A program made the position numbers and the translations under genes. From contig PEXL01000010.1 in assembly GCA_002779065.1 (NCBI GenBank), positions 1 through 8,761 of the forward strand: a DNA stretch of 8,761 nt. Reading direction: 5' to 3'. The notes under the pieces are model-generated. The model made no database searches, was not told where the DNA came from, and was given only the letters and a program-made list of their open reading frames with translations. Numbering within the stretch: the first letter of the stretch is position 1; each line of letters begins with the position of its first letter. Shown piece by piece: positions 6,129-8,761 of this stretch. This stretch comes from Candidatus Diapherotrites archaeon CG08_land_8_20_14_0_20_34_12. Lineage in GTDB: Archaea; Iainarchaeota; Iainarchaeia; Iainarchaeales; 0-14-0-20-34-12.

Positions 6129-7055
6129 TTATTTTTTCATTTGCGTTATCTTCAGCATGCAATCTAATGGTTTGTATGCTTTATCGATAAGCCCTTTATC
6201 CAATTTTACTTCAAATTCCTCATTCTTTAATGCATTATACACATCTTCTAACTTAATCTCTTTCATTGCTCCGCAGATAGCGGTTTCACTTACAGGATAA
6301 AATTTCTTATTAGGAATTTCTTTTCTTAGCCTGTGTAATAATCCGTTCTCTGTAGCAACAATAAATTCTTTTGAATCAGATTCTTTTGCGACCTTTATCA
6401 TGCCAGATGTGCTTGCAATGTAATCTGCTGCATCCCTTACTTCTTTTGTGCATTCAGGATGTGCAATTACTTTAGCATTGGAATATTTTTCCTTCATTAT
6501 TTCAATCTCTGTTTTTGTAATAAACTGGTGTGTTGAACAAAAACCGTTTGCAGGAACAGGTATTACCTTTTTGCCTATTTGTTCTGCCACATATTCTGCC
6601 AGATTTTTATCCGGTCCAAAAAGCACAATATCCGAATCCATATTATCCACAATTTTCACAGCATTTGCTGATGTGCAACAGCAATCTGCCAGTTTTTTGC
6701 ATTCTGCCGAGCAATTAACATAAAGGACAACCTTTGCATTGGGATATTTTTTCCTTGCTTCAGTAATATCTTCGGGTTTTAACATCGCTGCCATCGGGCA
6801 GTTCGCTTTTTTGTTTGGCCATAAAACCTTTTTAGCAGGATTTACAATTTTAGCAATCTCTGCCATGAAATCTACCCCGCAGAGAACAATTAAATCAGCA
6901 TTAGTTTCCTTTGCCTTGAATGCCAGTTCTAGGCTGTCTCCAACAAAATCCGCAACATCCTGAATTTCAGCTATTTGATAATTATGCGATAAAATTACTG
7001 CATTTTTCTCCTTCTTAAGCCTCAGAATTTCTGCCTGCAATTTCTTAGTTTCCAT
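6129..7055 (-). CDS. nadA: Quinolinate synthase NadA ([4Fe-4S] enzyme)
   Basis: NadA condenses iminoaspartate, made by NadB, with dihydroxyacetone phosphate to give quinolinate. The protein is 308 residues, matching the short archaeal/Thermotoga-type NadA. Motifs are ILSHNYQ (21-27), DFVGDSLELA (37-46), VLCGVDFMAEIAKI (57-70), ANCPMA (84-89), CTSANAVK (127-134), FGPDKNLA (146-153), GFCSTH (171-176), HPEC (199-202) and ICGAMKEI (260-267). By position the three cluster ligands are Cys86, Cys173 and Cys261, each in its family context. Unusually it has several additional cysteines: Cys115, Cys119 and the run Cys125-127. The start at 7055 puts METKKLQAEI directly before the first core helix. Oxygen-sensitive Fe-S chemistry suits an anaerobic or microaerobic host. 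Confidence 0.96.
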   Translation of the reverse strand: METKKLQAEILRLKKEKNAVILSHNYQIAEIQDVADFVGDSLELAFKAKETNADLIVLCGVDFMAEIAKIVNPAKKVLWPNKKANCPMAAMLKPEDITEARKKYPNAKVVLYVNCSAECKKLADCCCTSANAVKIVDNMDSDIVLFGPDKNLAEYVAEQIGKKVIPVPANGFCSTHQFITKTEIEIMKEKYSNAKVIAHPECTKEVRDAADYIASTSGMIKVAKESDSKEFIVATENGLLHRLRKEIPNKKFYPVSETAICGAMKEIKLEDVYNALKNEEFEVKLDKGLIDKAYKPLDCMLKITQMKK

Positions 7056-7076
7056 ATGTAAGTTTTGATGATAAGG

Positions 7077-7100
7077 TATTTATTGGATATAGTACAATAA
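7077..7100 (-). promoter_or_regulatory. Candidate internal promoter or hairpin before nadA
   Basis: The 51-base gap between nadB and nadA holds, on the minus strand, aataaata centred about 25 bases before the nadA ATG and actatatcc about 37 bases before it. Either could act as a weak TATA box for extra nadA-nadC transcription. The same stretch is an inverted repeat, ttattg (7080-7085) and caataa (7095-7100) with a 9-base spacer, which could be a small mRNA hairpin or a regulator site. The evidence is composition and spacing only. Confidence 0.25.
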
Positions 7101-7106
7101 GCTTGC

Positions 7107-8672
7107 TTAGTTAAGTCTAGTAGTCTGATGCATCAGCCATTTATTTGATTCTTTCGGGAAATCAGTCCTGTAATGTGTTCCCCTGCTTTCTTTTCTTGAA
7201 AGAGCCATTGCTGTAGTTAATTCTGCAACTGCCAACATGTTCTTTGTTTTGAAATAGCCAAAAGAATTGTCTGATTTAAGTCTTTTTTTAAGCAATCTAA
7301 TTTCTTTCAATGCTTTTTCTAACCTGGCAGCATCTTTTTTAATGCCAACATTGCCCCACATCAATTTTCCTATTTTATCTATCTTGGATTCATAATCTTC
7401 ATGTTGTGAATATTTTAGTTTATCATATTCTGTCGTGGCTTTTATCGCAGTAGTTTTTTTGTTTGCAATTGTTTGTCCAACAATTTTGCCAAAAACAACT
7501 GCCCCTAGTAATGAATTGCTTGGTAATCTGTTAGCTCCATTAATTCCGGAACAAGAACATTCACCACAGGCATATAAATTTTTAATTGAAGTCATGCCTT
7601 TTCCATTTACTTTGATTCCCCCGATGCAGTAATGCGCAGCAGGCTCAATTTTTATCTTGTCTTTTGAAGGATCTATTCCGTGTTCTTTTAAAAAATTGAA
7701 TATTGAAGGAAATCTTTCCTTAAAAAATTCTTTACCTAAAGCAGTGCAATCAAGATAAGCAGTATGCTTATTCTGCATTTGGTCAAATACTGCCCTGCTT
7801 ACAATATCCCGGCCAGCCAGCTCCCCAAGCCTGCTTTCCTTTAACATAAATCTTTCATTATTCTCATTTACTAAAATAGCACCTTCACCCCTTACTGCTT
7901 CTGAAATTAGATAATTGCGGTCTTTGGTTTTTACTGTTGTCGGGTGAAACTGTACAAATTCCGTATCTGAAATTATTGCTCCTGCTCTATAAGCCATAGC
8001 TATCCCATCACCTAATGAATTTTTTGGATTAGTGGTATTTTGGTAGATTGAAGCATAGCCCCCAGAAGCTAAAACAATATCCTTGGCATAGAATATCTTT
8101 TTTCCATAATCCTTTATCTCTGCTAATATCCCATAAGCAGTATTATTTTTAGTTAGAATATCGATCGCATATGTCTTTTTGAATATTTGGATATTTTTCT
8201 GTTTGTTTACAAGATTTTCCATAAATCTTACCAAACCAGCACCGGTAGCATCCCCGTTTATGTGCAATATCCTGCTGACAGAATGCATTCCCTCTTTTCC
8301 AAATTCTAATCCCCTTTCATCAGAATCAAATTTTAATCCTAGGGCCATTAACTCTTTAATATCCTTTATTGCATTTTTGACAAGTATTTTAGCTATTTTT
8401 TTATTAGTTAATCCGGTTCCGCAGACTACTGTATCCTTAAGGTGTTTTTCCCAAGAGTCATTTTTGCCCAAAGCAACAGCTATCCCGCCCTGGGCATTCA
8501 TGCTGGTTGATCTTTCTTTTATCTCTTTTGTAATTAGCGCTATTCTTTTCTTAGGATTTTTGGAAGCATAGTATGCACAAACTAAGCCAGCTAATCCATT
8601 TCCAATAATCAGGCTGTCAAATTCTTCTTTATTCAAATGCTTAGAATTAAAGTTGCAGAGGAATTCTCTCAT
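7107..8672 (-). CDS. nadB: L-aspartate oxidase NadB (FAD flavoprotein)
   Basis: NadB oxidises L-aspartate to iminoaspartate, feeding NadA. The 521-residue protein belongs to the succinate dehydrogenase/fumarate reductase flavoprotein superfamily. It has the FAD dinucleotide motif IIGNGLAGL (22-30), AQGGIA (60-65), EGMHSVSRILH (127-137), GDATG (140-144), ASGG (202-205), QFHPT (241-245), EAVRGEGA (258-265), PAAHYCIGGI (344-353), NGANRLPSNSLL (378-389) and SRGTHYRTDFP (496-506). His243, Arg261, His347 and Arg382 correspond by motif to substrate-binding and catalytic residues. The usual HGANR reads NGANR here. ESRGxHYxxDxP and the context with nadA and nadC favour NadB over SdhA/FrdA. An in-frame TAG lies two codons before the ATG, so the start cannot be further upstream; the N-terminus has about 18 residues before the first strand. 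First gene of the operon. Confidence 0.96.
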   Translation of the reverse strand: MREFLCNFNSKHLNKEEFDSLIIGNGLAGLVCAYYASKNPKKRIALITKEIKERSTSMNAQGGIAVALGKNDSWEKHLKDTVVCGTGLTNKKIAKILVKNAIKDIKELMALGLKFDSDERGLEFGKEGMHSVSRILHINGDATGAGLVRFMENLVNKQKNIQIFKKTYAIDILTKNNTAYGILAEIKDYGKKIFYAKDIVLASGGYASIYQNTTNPKNSLGDGIAMAYRAGAIISDTEFVQFHPTTVKTKDRNYLISEAVRGEGAILVNENNERFMLKESRLGELAGRDIVSRAVFDQMQNKHTAYLDCTALGKEFFKERFPSIFNFLKEHGIDPSKDKIKIEPAAHYCIGGIKVNGKGMTSIKNLYACGECSCSGINGANRLPSNSLLGAVVFGKIVGQTIANKKTTAIKATTEYDKLKYSQHEDYESKIDKIGKLMWGNVGIKKDAARLEKALKEIRLLKKRLKSDNSFGYFKTKNMLAVAELTTAMALSRKESRGTHYRTDFPKESNKWLMHQTTRLN

Positions 8673-8683
8673 AGTCTATCCAA

Positions 8684-8731
8684 GCGGCCGAGAGTACTGG
8701 CTGGCTGAAAGGCTGCCAGGTGAACGGTCGC
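8684..8731 (+). ncRNA. GC-rich structured RNA candidate with loop-E-like internal loop
   Basis: This island is about 64% GC (8681-8733), while the next 28 bases are about 14% GC. Read on the plus strand, gcggccg (8684-8690) pairs with cggtcgc (8725-8731) over seven base pairs, including one G-U that would be a C-A mismatch on the other strand; plus is therefore favoured. Inside, ctggc (8697-8701) pairs with gccag (8715-8719), leaving a 13-base apical loop. The internal loop is agagta opposite gtgaa, which includes the AGUA/GAA bases of the G-bulged (sarcin-ricin, 5S loop E) motif. A T-rich tract (8737-8747) follows. It is not a tRNA (no T-arm), and the 5' half of a 5S rRNA is missing. True ends and orientation are unknown; a nadB leader structure is the alternative. 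Confidence 0.35.
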
Positions 8732-8736
8732 ACTAA

Positions 8737-8747
8737 TTTTATATTTT
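8737..8747 (-). promoter_or_regulatory. Candidate TATA box for the nadBAC operon
   Basis: On the minus strand this tract reads aaaatataaaa, a good archaeal TATA-like element centred 70 bases before the nadB ATG. Initiation about 25 bases downstream would fall near 8716 and give a leader of about 44 bases containing part of the GC-rich island. On the plus strand the same tract could instead end the RNA candidate at 8684-8731 or serve a gene to the right, so the assignment is uncertain. Confidence 0.4.
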
Positions 8748-8761
8748 GAATAAACATACCT

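Noticed and set aside
5892..6300. Overlapping plus-strand open frames across the nadC/nadA junction
   Set aside because: They are antisense to NadC and NadA and rich in Phe, Ser and Ile, as expected from the complement of Lys/Glu-rich AT-biased genes.
8657..8669. Short inverted repeat agag-gaatt-ctct at the nadB start
   Set aside because: A four-pair stem lying within the first nadB codons is expected by chance and has no other support.
8620..8735. Complete 5S rRNA gene
   Set aside because: The agtactgg...ggtgaac portion resembles the loop E arm, but the conserved 5' half (the CCGAAC...GAAG-type region) is absent and the preceding bases belong to the nadB coding region.
8673..8740. tRNA gene on the plus strand (ccaagcggccgag resembles a class II D-arm, and ctgaaag resembles a Phe anticodon loop)
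   Set aside because: No T-arm (GGTTCRA) follows, the supposed anticodon stem does not pair beside that loop, and no acceptor stem partner was found.
1..8761. CRISPR array, insertion sequence, attachment site or replication origin
   Set aside because: No spaced repeats, transposase, terminal inverted repeats with target duplications, or origin-like repeat clusters were seen.

Overview
The window comes from an AT-rich genome, most likely archaeal and plausibly from a DPANN-type lineage. The evidence for Archaea is indirect. TATA-like boxes lie 25-35 bases before start codons, so transcripts would be leaderless or nearly so, and obvious Shine-Dalgarno sites are scarce. The gene set (ThiC, PurD with a LAGLIDADG intein, a HAD phosphatase, a small double-CxxC protein) also fits. 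The lineage is an inference, and an AT-rich bacterium is not formally excluded.

Layout, left to right. Positions 1-1098 (+) hold the 3' part of thiC (HMP-phosphate synthase, thiamine pathway), cut by the window edge. Positions 1131-2027 (+) hold a class I SAM-dependent methyltransferase with an arginine-rich N-terminus and no recognised target. It converges on a HAD-family phosphatase at 2051-2719 (-). That gene diverges from purD (2782-5112, +), and the 62-base gap carries one TATA-like element exactly midway between the two start codons. purD is interrupted in frame by a 340-residue intein (3454-4473) inserted in the ATP-grasp motif GPN|TGGMG. A 46-residue zinc-ribbon-like gene (5109-5249) overlaps the purD stop by ATGA. 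A convergent T-run boundary follows. The rest is a minus-strand operon, nadB (8672-7107), nadA (7055-6129) and nadC (6109-5282), which encodes the whole aspartate-to-nicotinate-mononucleotide route.

Upstream of nadB, at about 8684-8731, is a short GC-rich island (about 64% GC across 8681-8733) in AT-rich surroundings. It folds into a two-part hairpin with an AGUA/GAA internal loop like 5S rRNA loop E or the sarcin-ricin motif. It is not a tRNA or a complete 5S rRNA and may be an undescribed RNA.

Functionally this is a cofactor and nucleotide biosynthesis neighbourhood. ThiC consumes 5-aminoimidazole ribotide, an intermediate of the purine pathway in which PurD acts, and NadB/NadA/NadC make the NAD precursor. 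The two most interesting items are the purD intein and the GC-rich RNA candidate. All gaps between genes are under 100 bases, so no long empty region exists.
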